Positions 7,392 through 16,866 of a stretch of 64,000 bases of DNA are shown here, one piece after another. The position numbers and the translations under genes are program-made. Source of the DNA: JACJWR01 sp964474045. GTDB taxonomy: Bacteria; Actinomycetota; Actinomycetes; S36-B12; UBA10799. Location: positions 1 through 64,000 of the forward strand of contig CAYYRC010000001.1 of the NCBI GenBank assembly GCA_964474045.1, read 5' to 3'. The notes under the pieces are model-generated. The model made no database searches. It worked only from the letters and a program-made list of their open reading frames with translations, and was not told the origin of the DNA. Numbering within the stretch: the stretch's first letter is position 1; each line of letters begins with the position of its first letter.

Positions 7392-9071
7392 TCAGTCCAG
7401 CCAGCGGTGCACCATCGGCACCACCGAGGCGCCTTCGCCGACCGCCGATGCCACCCGCTTCATCGACCCCGACCGGGTGTCACCGACGGCGAAGATGCCG
7501 CCAACCGTGGTGGCGAGGTCCTCCGGCGGGGTGCCGTCGACCCACGTCGCGTTGGGCGTGTCACGACCCGTGAGCACGAAGCCGTGGGAGTCGAGCGCGA
7601 TCTCGTCCGGCAGCCATTCGCAGTGGGGGTCGGCGCCCAAGAGCAGGAAGAGCCCTGCCACCGCGTGTCGGGACCGCTCGCCATCGGTCACCCGCTCCAC
7701 CTGCACGCTGGCCAGGCGGCCGTCGGCCGCGCCCGCATCGACGATGCGCGACCCCGTCAGGACCGTTATCCGAGGGTTGGCCTCGACCTGGTCGATCAAG
7801 TACTGGCTCATGGTGTCCTGCAGGCCGTCGCGGCGCACCATGATCGTGACTTCGCTGGCGAAGCGTGCAAGGTGCAGGGCGGACTGGCCCGCGGAGTTGC
7901 CGCCGCCCACGACCATCACCTTCGCCCCCGTGTGCTGTCGGGCGAAGGAAACGGCACTGCCGTAGTACACACCCCGACCCAGCAGCTCCTCCACCGCCGC
8001 CACCCCGATCCGCCGATAGGTCACGCCCATCGCCAGCACCACGGCCTGGGCGCGGATGTCGCCACGTGCCGTGTGCACGACGTGGGGCCGGCCCTCGGCA
8101 CCGGTGGTGATGCCGGTGGCCCGGGCCCCGACGTAGAACCAGGCCCCGAACTGCATGGCTTGGCTCAGGGCTCGCTGGGCCAGCCGCATCCCCGAGATCC
8201 CCCGCTCGAAGCCCAGGTAGTTGCGGATGCTCGAGCTCGTGCCGGCTTGTCCCCCGACGGCGTCCATCTCCAACGCGATGGTCTGCAACCCCTCGGAAGC
8301 GCCGTACACCGCCGCTGCCAAGCCGGCCGGGCCGGCGCCGACGATGACCAGATCGACCACGGCATCATCGGGCACCTCGTCGGGCCGACCGTAGATGCCG
8401 GTGGCCAGGTCGGCCACGGAGGTCGGGGCAAGCACCATGCCGGTGATGGGTGTGCGCACCATCGGCAGTCGCGTCTCGCGCGTCGAGGACAGGATCGAGC
8501 GGCCGACCAGGCTGTCCGGCGAGTAGGTCTTGTGGGGGTAGCCGGACCGGTCTAGGAAGTCGCGGAGGTCGGCGGTCAGGGGCTCATCGCCCTCGGCGAC
8601 GATCTGCACCCACTCGTTGTCGGCCCCCGCCACGTTCGCGTTCCAGTCTGAGAGCAACTCCGTGATCGCTGTGTGGAACTCCTCGTCCCGCCTGCCGGAC
8701 GGCAGGAAGAGCAGTGCGTCGAAGCGGTTTGCGGCGAGGTCCGCGACCAGCGCCGCGCGGTCGGCCAGGAACGCCTCCCGGTCCCCCGGCTGCCGGTCTC
8801 GCAGCAGCAGGACCACCCGGCGGGCAGTGGGGAACGTCGAGCGCCAACCGGCCAGGGCGTCTGACACTGGCAGGTCGGACAGCTCCGCCTCGCACACGAA
8901 CAAGGCCACCCGGTCGCCCGCGCGCTCGTGCTCGGCCGCCAGCACCGAGGCCTCGGCCGCCGTCGCCGCCCAGCGGACCTCGTAGTCGCGCGCGTACCGG
9001 GCGAACTCGTCGACCAGCCGGTTTGACTGCTGTTCCCCCACCAAGATGATCGCGGGATTCTGCAAGCGCAT
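7392..9071 (-). CDS. Fused response-regulator-like / thioredoxin-reductase-like flavoprotein
   Basis: This 559-aa protein has three parts. Residues 1-125 look like a receiver domain in which the phosphoacceptor position appears to be Glu (VCEAEL). Residues 140-230 look like a glutaredoxin-type fold (LRDFLDRSGYPHKTY). The rest is a two-dinucleotide flavoprotein: FAD site VIVGAGPAGLAAA near 237, GGQAGTSS, NAD(P)H site MVVGGGNSAGQSA, and a C-terminal GGIFAVGDT. This architecture is known as fused response regulator/thioredoxin-disulfide reductase. The CxxC that precedes the NADPH motif in true thioredoxin reductases is absent (SAVSFARQH instead), so it is unlikely to reduce thioredoxin by the usual mechanism. 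CAACAT six bases before the ATG suggests a leaderless mRNA. Confidence 0.8.
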   Translation of the reverse strand: MRLQNPAIILVGEQQSNRLVDEFARYARDYEVRWAATAAEASVLAAEHERAGDRVALFVCEAELSDLPVSDALAGWRSTFPTARRVVLLLRDRQPGDREAFLADRAALVADLAANRFDALLFLPSGRRDEEFHTAITELLSDWNANVAGADNEWVQIVAEGDEPLTADLRDFLDRSGYPHKTYSPDSLVGRSILSSTRETRLPMVRTPITGMVLAPTSVADLATGIYGRPDEVPDDAVVDLVIVGAGPAGLAAAVYGASEGLQTIALEMDAVGGQAGTSSSIRNYLGFERGISGMRLAQRALSQAMQFGAWFYVGARATGITTGAEGRPHVVHTARGDIRAQAVVLAMGVTYRRIGVAAVEELLGRGVYYGSAVSFARQHTGAKVMVVGGGNSAGQSALHLARFASEVTIMVRRDGLQDTMSQYLIDQVEANPRITVLTGSRIVDAGAADGRLASVQVERVTDGERSRHAVAGLFLLLGADPHCEWLPDEIALDSHGFVLTGRDTPNATWVDGTPPEDLATTVGGIFAVGDTRSGSMKRVASAVGEGASVVPMVHRWLD

Positions 9072-9177
9072 CTGCCAATGTTGCCACGATCGGGCCGCTT
9101 GGTTTCATGCTGCGATACGACTCTGGGTCGGTGGGCTCTCGTAGGTTGGTCTAGGGACGTGAAGGAGGCCTCGCACC

Positions 9178-10632
9178 GTGACAACTACGCAGGTCGGCGT
9201 GCACGAGGTCCGCTTCGGCACCGGCACCGCGAGGATCGTGCTCTTGGTGACCATCCTCGCCAGTGGCATGGCCTTCCTGGACGGCACCATCGTGAACGTC
9301 GCGCTCCCGCGTATCGAGGCTGACCTGGGCGGCGGTCTGGCGACCCTGCAATGGGTGCTCAACGCCTACATGCTCACGCTCGGCTCCCTCGTGCTGGTGG
9401 GGGGCAGCCTGGGCGACCTGTTGGGAATCCGCCGGGTGTTCGGCTGGGGAGTCGTGGGCTTCACCGTCACCACCGTGATCTGCGCCCTGGCACCCACCGC
9501 GCCGCTGCTCGTCGCCGGTCGCGCGTTGCAGGGGGTGAGCGCGGCGCTGATGGTGCCGGGCAGCCTGGCGCTGATCTCGTCGCTGTTCGTCGAGGAGCAG
9601 CGCGGGCGCGCCATCGGACTGTGGTCGGGCCTGTCCGGCGTCGCCATGGCGTTGGGACCCTTCATCGGCGGCGTGTTGGTGGACATGGACGGCGGAGGCT
9701 GGCGGTGGGCCTTCCTGGCCAAGCTGCCGCTGGCGATCGTCGTCCTGGTGCTGCTGCCCAAGGTGCCGACGGTCCCCGGTCGGCGCACCGATGCCCCGCT
9801 GGGCAGCCAGCTCGACCTGATGGGCGCCTTCCTGACCACCGCCGGGTTGGCGCTGCTGGTCGCGCCGCTGACCGAGGTGGAACGGCTCGGGCGTCCCCTG
9901 ACCGCAGCCCTCACCGCACTCGGTGCGGCGTTCCTGGTCGGATTCTGGCTGCTTGAGCGGCGGCGCGAGGCGACCAACTCCCCGGCGCCGATGATGCCGC
10001 CGTCGCTGTGGCGGATCCGATCGTTCACTACCGCCAACATCGTGACTTTCGTCGTCTATGGAGCGCTGTCCGCGGTGATGTTCCTGCTGACGCTGGCGCT
10101 GATGATCGGCATGGGTTGGTCCGCGCTGGTCACGGGACTGGCCACCCTGCCGATGACGATCATGCTGGCGGTGTTCTCGGGCAAAGTCGGCTCGTTGATC
10201 CCGCGCTTCGGCGCGCGTCCGCTGCTGACGGCCGGTTGCGTCTTTATGGCCATCGGCATGTTCATGCTTGCGTACCTGCCGCCCCACCCCTCGTACTGGA
10301 CCGAGGTCTTCCCCGGGGTGATGGTGTTCTCGCTGGGCATGACGCTCATCGTCGCCCCGATCACCACCACCGCCTTGGGCGACATCCCGGTGGCGGCCTC
10401 GGGCGTCGGCTCGGGTGTCAACAACGCGGTTTCCCGGATCGGGGGTCTGGTCACCGTGGCCGTCATCCCGGTCGTGGCGGGGCTGTCGGGGATCACGTCG
10501 GACGCGGGTTTGTCCGTGATGAACGGGTACAACCACGCCACGATCATCTCCGCCGGCCTCTGCGCCGTGGGCGCGGTCGTGTCCTGGCTGGGGTTCCACC
10601 CCGACACCGGCAAGGCCGTCACGGCGGCCTGA
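9178..10632 (+). CDS. MFS drug exporter, DHA2 (EmrB/QacA) type
   Basis: The 484-aa membrane protein has about 14 hydrophobic segments. It shows the DHA2 features LDGTIVNVALPRIEADL in the first helix region, GGSLGDLLGIRRVF (motif A) and the RALQGVSAALMVPGSLALI stretch (motif B/C region). Such proteins are proton-driven exporters of drugs or lipids; the substrate is unknown. The GTG start follows AGGAGG. TAGGTT at 9142-9147 could be its -10 box. Its 3' end overlaps the convergent PAP2 gene by 14 bp. Confidence 0.85.
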   Translation: MTTTQVGVHEVRFGTGTARIVLLVTILASGMAFLDGTIVNVALPRIEADLGGGLATLQWVLNAYMLTLGSLVLVGGSLGDLLGIRRVFGWGVVGFTVTTVICALAPTAPLLVAGRALQGVSAALMVPGSLALISSLFVEEQRGRAIGLWSGLSGVAMALGPFIGGVLVDMDGGGWRWAFLAKLPLAIVVLVLLPKVPTVPGRRTDAPLGSQLDLMGAFLTTAGLALLVAPLTEVERLGRPLTAALTALGAAFLVGFWLLERRREATNSPAPMMPPSLWRIRSFTTANIVTFVVYGALSAVMFLLTLALMIGMGWSALVTGLATLPMTIMLAVFSGKVGSLIPRFGARPLLTAGCVFMAIGMFMLAYLPPHPSYWTEVFPGVMVFSLGMTLIVAPITTTALGDIPVAASGVGSGVNNAVSRIGGLVTVAVIPVVAGLSGITSDAGLSVMNGYNHATIISAGLCAVGAVVSWLGFHPDTGKAVTAA

Positions 10633-11260
10633 CGTTCGCGTCCCAGACGACGGCGGCAATCCAGCCGATACTGAAGCCCAGGTAGATCCCGGCGATAACG
10701 TCGCTGAGGAAGTGGAAGTCCGACAGCAGCAGCGCCGCGCTCACGACGACGACCGGAACGGCATACAGCAGTCGCCACCGCGGGTACCAGAACCAGGCCA
10801 CAGCGACGGCCGCGCAGATCGACGCGGTCGTCCCCGACGGGAACGCCTGGAACGCCTCGGTGCCGTTGAAGGGATCGAAGTAGTACGAGCCGTCCCCGAT
10901 CAGCGAGGGACCAACCGCCCACGGCTCGGGCCAGGTTCGGCCGAAAGCCCACTGCAGGTCGTCCTTGACCGCGCGGGTGGTCAGGTAAACAACGGGCGTG
11001 AGCAGGAAGATCGCCTGCGGCCGGGTGAGGCGGCGGGCCCCGACGGCGTAGATGCCCATCGCGGCGGCCAGGAGGATCATCGCCGGCTGCAGCAGCCAGT
11101 TGAACTCCGTGGCCCACGACAGGAGCTCCAGGGGGCGCGTGTGCGCGTGGGCGAAACGCGCCCAGGGCCGATCCAGCCACAGATAGCTCACCACAACGAG
11201 GGCCAGCGTCACCGCCGTTGCGATGGCGAAGCGCGTGCGCGGGCTGGCGGAGGTGGCCAT
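10619..11260 (-). CDS. PAP2-family membrane phosphatase
   Basis: This 213-aa protein has about six hydrophobic segments with the three PAP2 signatures: KDDLQWAFGRTWPEP (motif 1), FPSGTTAS (motif 2, with Thr-Thr where PSGH is usual) and SDFHFLSDVIAG (motif 3, His and Asp). PAP2 enzymes dephosphorylate lipid phosphates such as undecaprenyl pyrophosphate or phosphatidate. Loss of the usual motif-2 His is a deviation worth noting. It is transcribed divergently from the photolyase gene, and TAACGT seven bases before the ATG suggests a leaderless transcript. Confidence 0.75.
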   Translation of the reverse strand: MATSASPRTRFAIATAVTLALVVVSYLWLDRPWARFAHAHTRPLELLSWATEFNWLLQPAMILLAAAMGIYAVGARRLTRPQAIFLLTPVVYLTTRAVKDDLQWAFGRTWPEPWAVGPSLIGDGSYYFDPFNGTEAFQAFPSGTTASICAAVAVAWFWYPRWRLLYAVPVVVVSAALLLSDFHFLSDVIAGIYLGFSIGWIAAVVWDANVRPP

Positions 11261-11267
11261 GTGCCGA

Positions 11268-11273
11268 ACGTTA
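11268..11273 (-). promoter_or_regulatory. -10 box TAACGT, leaderless start of PAP2 gene
   Basis: On the minus strand TAACGT is followed by seven bases and the ATG at 11260, placing the transcript start at or next to the start codon. Confidence 0.5.
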
Positions 11274-11303
11274 CGGCGCTAGGCACGTCCTCGTCGCGGG
11301 CCT

Positions 11304-11309
11304 CACAAT
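11304..11309 (+). promoter_or_regulatory. -10 box CACAAT, leaderless start of photolyase gene
   Basis: CACAAT is followed by six bases and the GTG at 11316, the spacing expected if transcription starts at the start codon. Confidence 0.4.
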
Positions 11310-11315
11310 GGCTGT

Positions 11316-12875
11316 GTGCCCTCACTCGTGCTGGTCCTGGGCGATCAGCTGAACCGCGATTCGGCCGCGTTCGACGATTTCGATCCCACGCGCGACGCGG
11401 TGTGGATGGCGGAGGTGGTGGAGGAGTCCACCCATGTGTGGTCGGCGAAGCAGCGCATCACGCTGTTCCTGGCAGCGATGCGGCACTTCCGCGACGAACT
11501 GCGTTCCGCCGGGGTCAGAGTGCGGTACCGGGAGCTCGGCGTGACGACCACCTCCCACGGGCACGCGACTGCTGCGGAGCCGAGGACCCTGGCCGAGGCG
11601 CTGGCGCTTGACGTCGCCACCGAACGGCCGCAGCGGCTGGTGCTTGTGGAGCCCGGTGACTTCCGCGTGCGCGCGGAGTTGCAGGCGGCTGCCGCCGGCC
11701 TCGGTGTCCCGCTGGAGCTCCGCCCCGACCGGCACCACCTGTGCAGCGTCGAAGAGTTCGCCGCCCACGCGTCGGGCCGCAAGCAGCTGCGGATGGAGTA
11801 CTTCTACCGGATGATGCGCCGCCGCTACGGCGTGCTGATGGCCGGCGATGAGCCCGCCGGAGGCAGCTGGAACTACGACGCCAAGAACCGGGTGAGCTTC
11901 CCGGCGACCGGCCCTGGTCTGCTTCCCGCACCCGCCGAGTTCGCCCCCGACGCCGTGACCGCGCCGGTGATCGACCTGGTGAACGACCGTTTCGCAACGC
12001 ACCCCGGATCGCTTGACGACTTCGGCTGGCCGGTCACGCGGGAGCAGGCCCTCGCGGCGTTGACGGACTTCGTGGATCACCGCCTGCCGGAGTTCGGCCG
12101 CTTCCAGGACGCCATGTGGACCGGCGAGCCGTGGCTGTTCCACTCCCGGCTGTCGGCGGCGATGAACCTCAAGCTGCTCGACCCGCGCGAGGTGATCGCG
12201 GCGGCGGAGCAGGCCTGGCGCTCGGGCGCCGCGCCCTTGGCCGCCGTAGAGGGATTCATCCGGCAGATTCTGGGTTGGCGGGAGTACGTCCGGGGGATCT
12301 ACTGGACGCGGATGCCCGACTACGCGGGCCTGAACGCGCTGGGCGCTGATCGGCCGCTGCCGTCGTGGTACTGGACGGGTGACACCCCGATGGCCTGTCT
12401 GCGCGACGCGCTGGGGCAGACGCTGCGGCTGGGCTACGCCCACCACATCCAGCGGCTGATGGTCACCGGGCTGTTCGCGCAGCTGCTGGGCGTCGAGCCG
12501 CGGCAGGTGCACGAGTGGTACCTGGCGGTGTATGTCGATGCGGTGGAGTGGGTCGAGCTGCCCAACGTGCTCGGGATGTCGCAGTACGCCGACGGCGGGA
12601 TCATGGCGTCGAAGCCCTACGTCGCCACCGGCAAGTACATCGCCCGGATGTCGAACGCCTGCCGGCAGTGCCCGTTCGACCCTGCGCAGCGGGTGGGCGC
12701 GGACGCGTGCCCGTTCACCACGTTGTACTGGGACTTCCTGCTGCGCCACGAGGCGATGCTGGGCGGCAACCCCCGGATGGCCCTGCAGGTGCGCAACGCG
12801 CGGGCTCTGCCCGCGGCGGATCAGGAGGCCATCAGGCTGCGGGCCGCCGAGGTGCGGGCGGAGTTCGGGGGGTAG
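11316..12875 (+). CDS. FeS-type bacterial cryptochrome/photolyase (PhrB/CryB-like)
   Basis: The 519-aa protein begins with the photolyase-related Rossmann domain (LVLVLGDQLN) and continues into an all-helical FAD domain with QILGWREYVRGIYW, WYLAVYVDAVEWVELPN and MASKPYVATG. Cysteines at CLRDAL, CRQC and ACPFT match the four ligands of the [4Fe-4S] cluster in FeS-BCP enzymes. Family members repair (6-4) photoproducts with light, using FAD and a lumazine-like antenna. It is a single gene, divergent from the PAP2 gene, and starts at a GTG that looks leaderless. Confidence 0.9.
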   Translation: MPSLVLVLGDQLNRDSAAFDDFDPTRDAVWMAEVVEESTHVWSAKQRITLFLAAMRHFRDELRSAGVRVRYRELGVTTTSHGHATAAEPRTLAEALALDVATERPQRLVLVEPGDFRVRAELQAAAAGLGVPLELRPDRHHLCSVEEFAAHASGRKQLRMEYFYRMMRRRYGVLMAGDEPAGGSWNYDAKNRVSFPATGPGLLPAPAEFAPDAVTAPVIDLVNDRFATHPGSLDDFGWPVTREQALAALTDFVDHRLPEFGRFQDAMWTGEPWLFHSRLSAAMNLKLLDPREVIAAAEQAWRSGAAPLAAVEGFIRQILGWREYVRGIYWTRMPDYAGLNALGADRPLPSWYWTGDTPMACLRDALGQTLRLGYAHHIQRLMVTGLFAQLLGVEPRQVHEWYLAVYVDAVEWVELPNVLGMSQYADGGIMASKPYVATGKYIARMSNACRQCPFDPAQRVGADACPFTTLYWDFLLRHEAMLGGNPRMALQVRNARALPAADQEAIRLRAAEVRAEFGG

Positions 12876-12884
12876 CCCGGCGGT

Positions 12885-12943
12885 GCGACCGTTGTTGCGC
12901 GAAGCGCCGCCCCGTAGTCGTCGCATGGCGCAACAACGGTCGC
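12885..12943. repeat. 16-bp perfect inverted repeat at the left edge of the defence island
   Basis: Arms 12885-12900 and 12928-12943 are exact reverse complements (core gcgaccgttgttgcgc) with a 27-base loop. They lie nine bases after the photolyase stop. As RNA it could end photolyase transcription, but there is no T-run; as DNA it could mark an insertion boundary. Confidence 0.55.
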
Positions 12944-13086
12944 TTGGCCGCTGGTGGTGGCCGGTGAATTCACCTGGAAGCTGCGCCGGTCGGGCTCGGC
13001 CGGCGTGGGGCATCGTCTTCGCGGCACCTGTGTGGGTGCCTGCCGGTAACCTCGGCAGTGGATGTTGGGCGCAAGGGCGGGATGCG

Positions 13087-16000
13087 ATGGTGCAGGGGTC
13101 GTCAGGTGACTCGGAACTCGAACGCGCCGTCGGGGTGCGCCTCGAGCACCTGGCCCCTGGTCTGACGGTTTCCGGCGCGGTCGGTGCGGGACCGGTCGAT
13201 GTGGTCTCGGTGACGTGGCACGGTGGCAACCTGGTGACGTTGACCTATTTGGACGCCGGTGGTCGGGCGGACCAGGTGATCTTGGGCCGCGATGCCGAGG
13301 CCGATTTGCGCATCGAGGCCGGGGCCGGGGCGGTCAGCGCCTTCGACGGCGATCCGGAGTCGTGGCGGCTCGCGGCCGAGGCTCTGCGCATCCGCAATGC
13401 GGCCTACTTCGATCCGATGTTGGCCGTCGCCACCAGCGATGTCCGCCCACTGCCGCACCAGATCCGGGCGGTCTACGACGACGGCGCGATGCTGGACAGG
13501 TCGCCGCTGCGCTTCCTGCTGGCCGACGATCCGGGTGCCGGCAAGACGATCATGTGCGGTCTGTACATCAAGGAGCTGCTCCTGCGCGGCGACCTGGCCC
13601 GTTGCCTGATCGTGGCTCCCGGATCGTTGGTGGAGCAGTGGCAGGACGAGCTGCACGACAAGTTCGGCCTTCGGTTCGAGATTCTGACCCGGGCCATGGT
13701 CGAGGCGGGACTTGACGGCGAGGTGTTCCTGGCGCACCCGCTGCTCATCGCCCGGATGGACCAGCTGTCCCGCAGCGACGAGTTGCTGGCCGACCTGGAG
13801 CAGTCCGACTGGGACCTGGTGGTCGTCGACGAGGCCCACCGGATGTCGGCGCACTACTACAGCAACGAGCTCAAGGCCACCCGCCGCTACGAGCTCGGCC
13901 GGTTGCTGGGCCGCATCGCCCGCCATCTACTGCTGATGACGGCGACCCCCCACGCCGGCAAACAGGAGGACTTCCAGCTGTTCCTGGCGCTACTTGATGG
14001 CGACCGGTTCGAGGGCCGCTACCGCGACGGGGTGCACTCGGTGGAGCCAGGGGACCTGATGCGACGGATGGTCAAGGAGGAGCTGCTGACGATGGAGGGT
14101 CGGCCGCTGTTCCCCGAGCGCATTGCCTACACGGTGCCCTATGAGCTGTCCGACGCGGAGGCGGAGTTGTACCAGGCGGTCACCGAGTACGTGCGGGAGG
14201 AGATGAACCGCGCCGACCGGCTCAAAGCCCAGGGTGAGGGCCGTCGCGGCAACACCGTTGGCTTCGCGATGGCCGTGCTGCAGCGGCGCCTGGCGTCCAG
14301 CCCGGAGGCGATCCTGCGCAGCCTGGAGCGGCGGCGCGATCGGCTCGAGGCTCGGCGCAGGGAGATGCAGGCCGTGGCGGATGGCCGTCCCGAGCCGAAG
14401 CTGAGCCAGCGGCTGGCAGAGCTCGTGGGTCGCAGCACGGCCGACGCGGACGACCTCGACGACGTGTGGGACGACCTCGACGGCGACGAGGCCGAGACGC
14501 TCGAGGAGGAAGTCGTCGATGCTGCCACCGCAGCCAAGACCGTCGTCGAGCTCGCCGCCGAGATCGCCATCCTTTCCGACCTGGCCGAGTTGGCCCGCCG
14601 GGTGCGGCACTCGGGCACCGACCGCAAGTGGTCCGAGCTGCGCTCCATCCTGACCGACCAGGGCCTGGTCGGTGGTGACGCGGGGGAACGTCGCAAGATC
14701 ATCATCTTCACCGAGCACCGCGACACCCTGAACTACCTGGTCGACCAGATCGGCACCCTGCTCGGCCGGCCGGAGGCGGTCGTGGCGATCCATGGCGGGG
14801 TGCGCCGCGAACAGCGGCGGATCGTGCAGGAGCAGTTCACCGCCAACCCGCACGTGCGGGTGCTGGTGGCCACCGACGCCGCCGGAGAGGGCCTGAATCT
14901 GCAGCGCGCCCACCTGATGGTCAACTACGACCTGCCCTGGAACCCCAACCGGATCGAGCAGCGGTTCGGCCGCATCCACCGGATCGGGCAGACCGAGGTG
15001 TGCCACCTGTGGAACCTGGTCGCCGCCAACACCCGGGAGGGCGAGGTGTTCACGCGGCTGCTGGAGAAGATCGAGCAGCAGCGCCTGGCTTATGCGGGCA
15101 AGGTGTTCGACGTGCTCGGCGACGCCTTCGCCGAGCAGCCGCTGCGCGCCCTGCTTTGGGAGGCGATCCGCTACGGCGACCAGCCGCAGGTGCGCGAGCG
15201 GCTCAACGTCGTCATCGACGCGACCGTCGGCGAAGGGCTCGACCAGCTGCTCGCCGAGCGGGCGTTGGGCCACGACACGATGGCCGACACTGACGTCGAG
15301 CGGATTCGACGACGGATGGAGGAGGTGCAGGCCCGCCGGCTGCAGCCGTTCTACGTCCGGGCGTTCTTCCTGACCGCCTTCGCCCGCCTCGGCGGGCGCA
15401 TCGCGGCGCGGGAGGCCGGGCGGTACCAGGTGACGCACGTGCCGGCGATCGTCCGCGACCGGGACCGACAGCGTGGCGGCGGCGCCACCGGGGCCCCAGT
15501 GCTCACGGAATACGAGCGGGTCACCTTCGACCGGGATCACATGGCGCTGGCGGGTCAGGTGCCGGCCGCGCTGGTCGCCCCCGGGCATCCGCTGCTCGAC
15601 GCGGTGGTAGACGTGACCGTCGAACGCCACGCCTCGACCCTCAAACACGCAGCGGTGTTGGTCGATCCTCGCGACCACGGCCAGACGCCGCGGCTGCTGG
15701 TAGGCGTCGAGCAGCGCATCAACGACGGCCACTCACCGGCGCGCACGCTCTCGAAGCGCTTTGACTTCGTAGAGCTCGCCCCCGATGGTTCGGCGCATGC
15801 GGCAGGTCCCGCGCCGTATCTGGACTACGAGGCACCGCCCGACGGCCTCGCCAAGGAACTCGTCGCCGCGGNNNNNNNNNNNNNNNNNNNNNNNNNNNNN
15901 NNNNNNNNNNNNNNNNNNNNNNNNNNNNNNNNNNNNNNNNNNNNNNNNNNNNNNNNNNNNNNNNNNNNNNNTATCTGGACTACGAGGCACCGCCCGACGG

Positions 16001-16838
16001 CCTCGCCAAGGAACTCGTCGCCGCGGCGACGGAGCTGCCCGGCAGTTGGCTGGCTGCGGGCGCGGAGCAGGTGGCCCGGAACTGGGCCATCGAGCACCTG
16101 CTGGGCGATCACTTGGCCGAGGTCAAGGCCCGGGTGCTGCCCGACGTGGCGCGCACCAGGGCGCAGGTGCACAAGCGGCTCACGGGCGAGATCAACTACT
16201 GGGACACCCGCTACAACGAGCTTGCTGACGCTGACTCGGCAGGCCGGCAGCTCAAGATCCGGCCCGAGACTGCGTTGCGCCGCGCCCGCGACCTGGAGGC
16301 CCGGTTGACTGGCCGGCTCGCCGAGCTCGACGACGACGCCCGAGTGGTTGCGCTGCCGCCGACCATCATGGGCACCGCCCTGGTGGTGCCGCAGGGCCTG
16401 GTCGACCGGCTCACCGGCGGCAGCGACCAGGCCGCTCAGCACGCCCGCGAGACCCAGCGCGTCGAACGCCGCGCGGTCGATGCCGTGCTCGCCGCAGAGC
16501 GCGCCCTGGGCCGCACGCCCGAGGAGCTGCCCCACAACCACCCCGGCTACGACCTCCGCTCGCAAACCCCCGACGGCACCGTGGTGCGCATCGAGGTCAA
16601 AGGCCGCGTCGCTGGCGCCGAGGACTTCGTCATCACCCGCAACGAGGTGCTGACCGCCAAGAACCTCGGCGATGACTACCGCCTGGCACTGGTGGAGGTG
16701 GCCGACGACGGGCCTCACGCCGACCGCGTCCGCTACCTCACCCGACCGTTCGAGCAGACCGGCACCGACGACTTCACCGTCACGAAGTTCACAATGAACT
16801 GGGCCGAGCGCTGGGCCGAAGGCGGGGAGCCACTGTGA
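13087..16838 (+). CDS. SF2 (SNF2-like) helicase with C-terminal DUF3883 domain
   Basis: After removing the artefactual 155 bp at the N gap the gene encodes 1198 aa in one frame. Helicase motifs are in order: Walker A DDPGAGKT (about residue 149), VVDEAHRM (about 247), TATPHAG, and a C-terminal lobe with ATDAAGEGLNLQRAH and NRIEQRFGRIHRIGQ. The motor is of the RapA/DrmD type that translocates on DNA. Near residue 1116 a DUF3883 domain carries GYDL...IEVKGR, resembling the D...ExK core of PD-(D/E)xK nucleases. The ATG at 13087 is the first in frame. With the methyltransferase and DUF499 ATPase downstream it probably forms an anti-phage module. Confidence 0.88.
15872..15971. other. False assembly gap (100 N) inside the helicase gene
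   Basis: The 55 bp before the gap (15817-15871) are repeated exactly after it (15972-16026), so two contigs overlap and were not merged. Deleting the Ns and one copy (155 bp) shifts the downstream frame by two and joins both halves of the helicase frame. Confidence 0.95.
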
Positions 16839-16866
16839 AGAACACGTCGAACGCCTCCCGACGGGC

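Noticed and set aside
9151..10659. Long minus-strand open frame (502 codons) antisense to the MFS gene
   Set aside because: Composition is rich in Arg, Gly, His and Gln with no hydrophobic pattern or domain, typical of a high-GC shadow; the plus frame encodes a clear 14-helix transporter.
11322..13229. Long minus-strand open frame antisense to the photolyase
   Set aside because: The plus strand encodes a full FeS photolyase with all motifs; the minus product has no domain and spans two plus-strand genes.
13990..15732. 580-codon minus-strand frame within the helicase gene
   Set aside because: Helicase motifs on the plus strand explain the sequence; the antisense product looks like a codon-bias shadow.
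13087..16838. Frameshifted helicase pseudogene
   Set aside because: The frame change is fully explained by 155 extra bases from an unmerged contig overlap.
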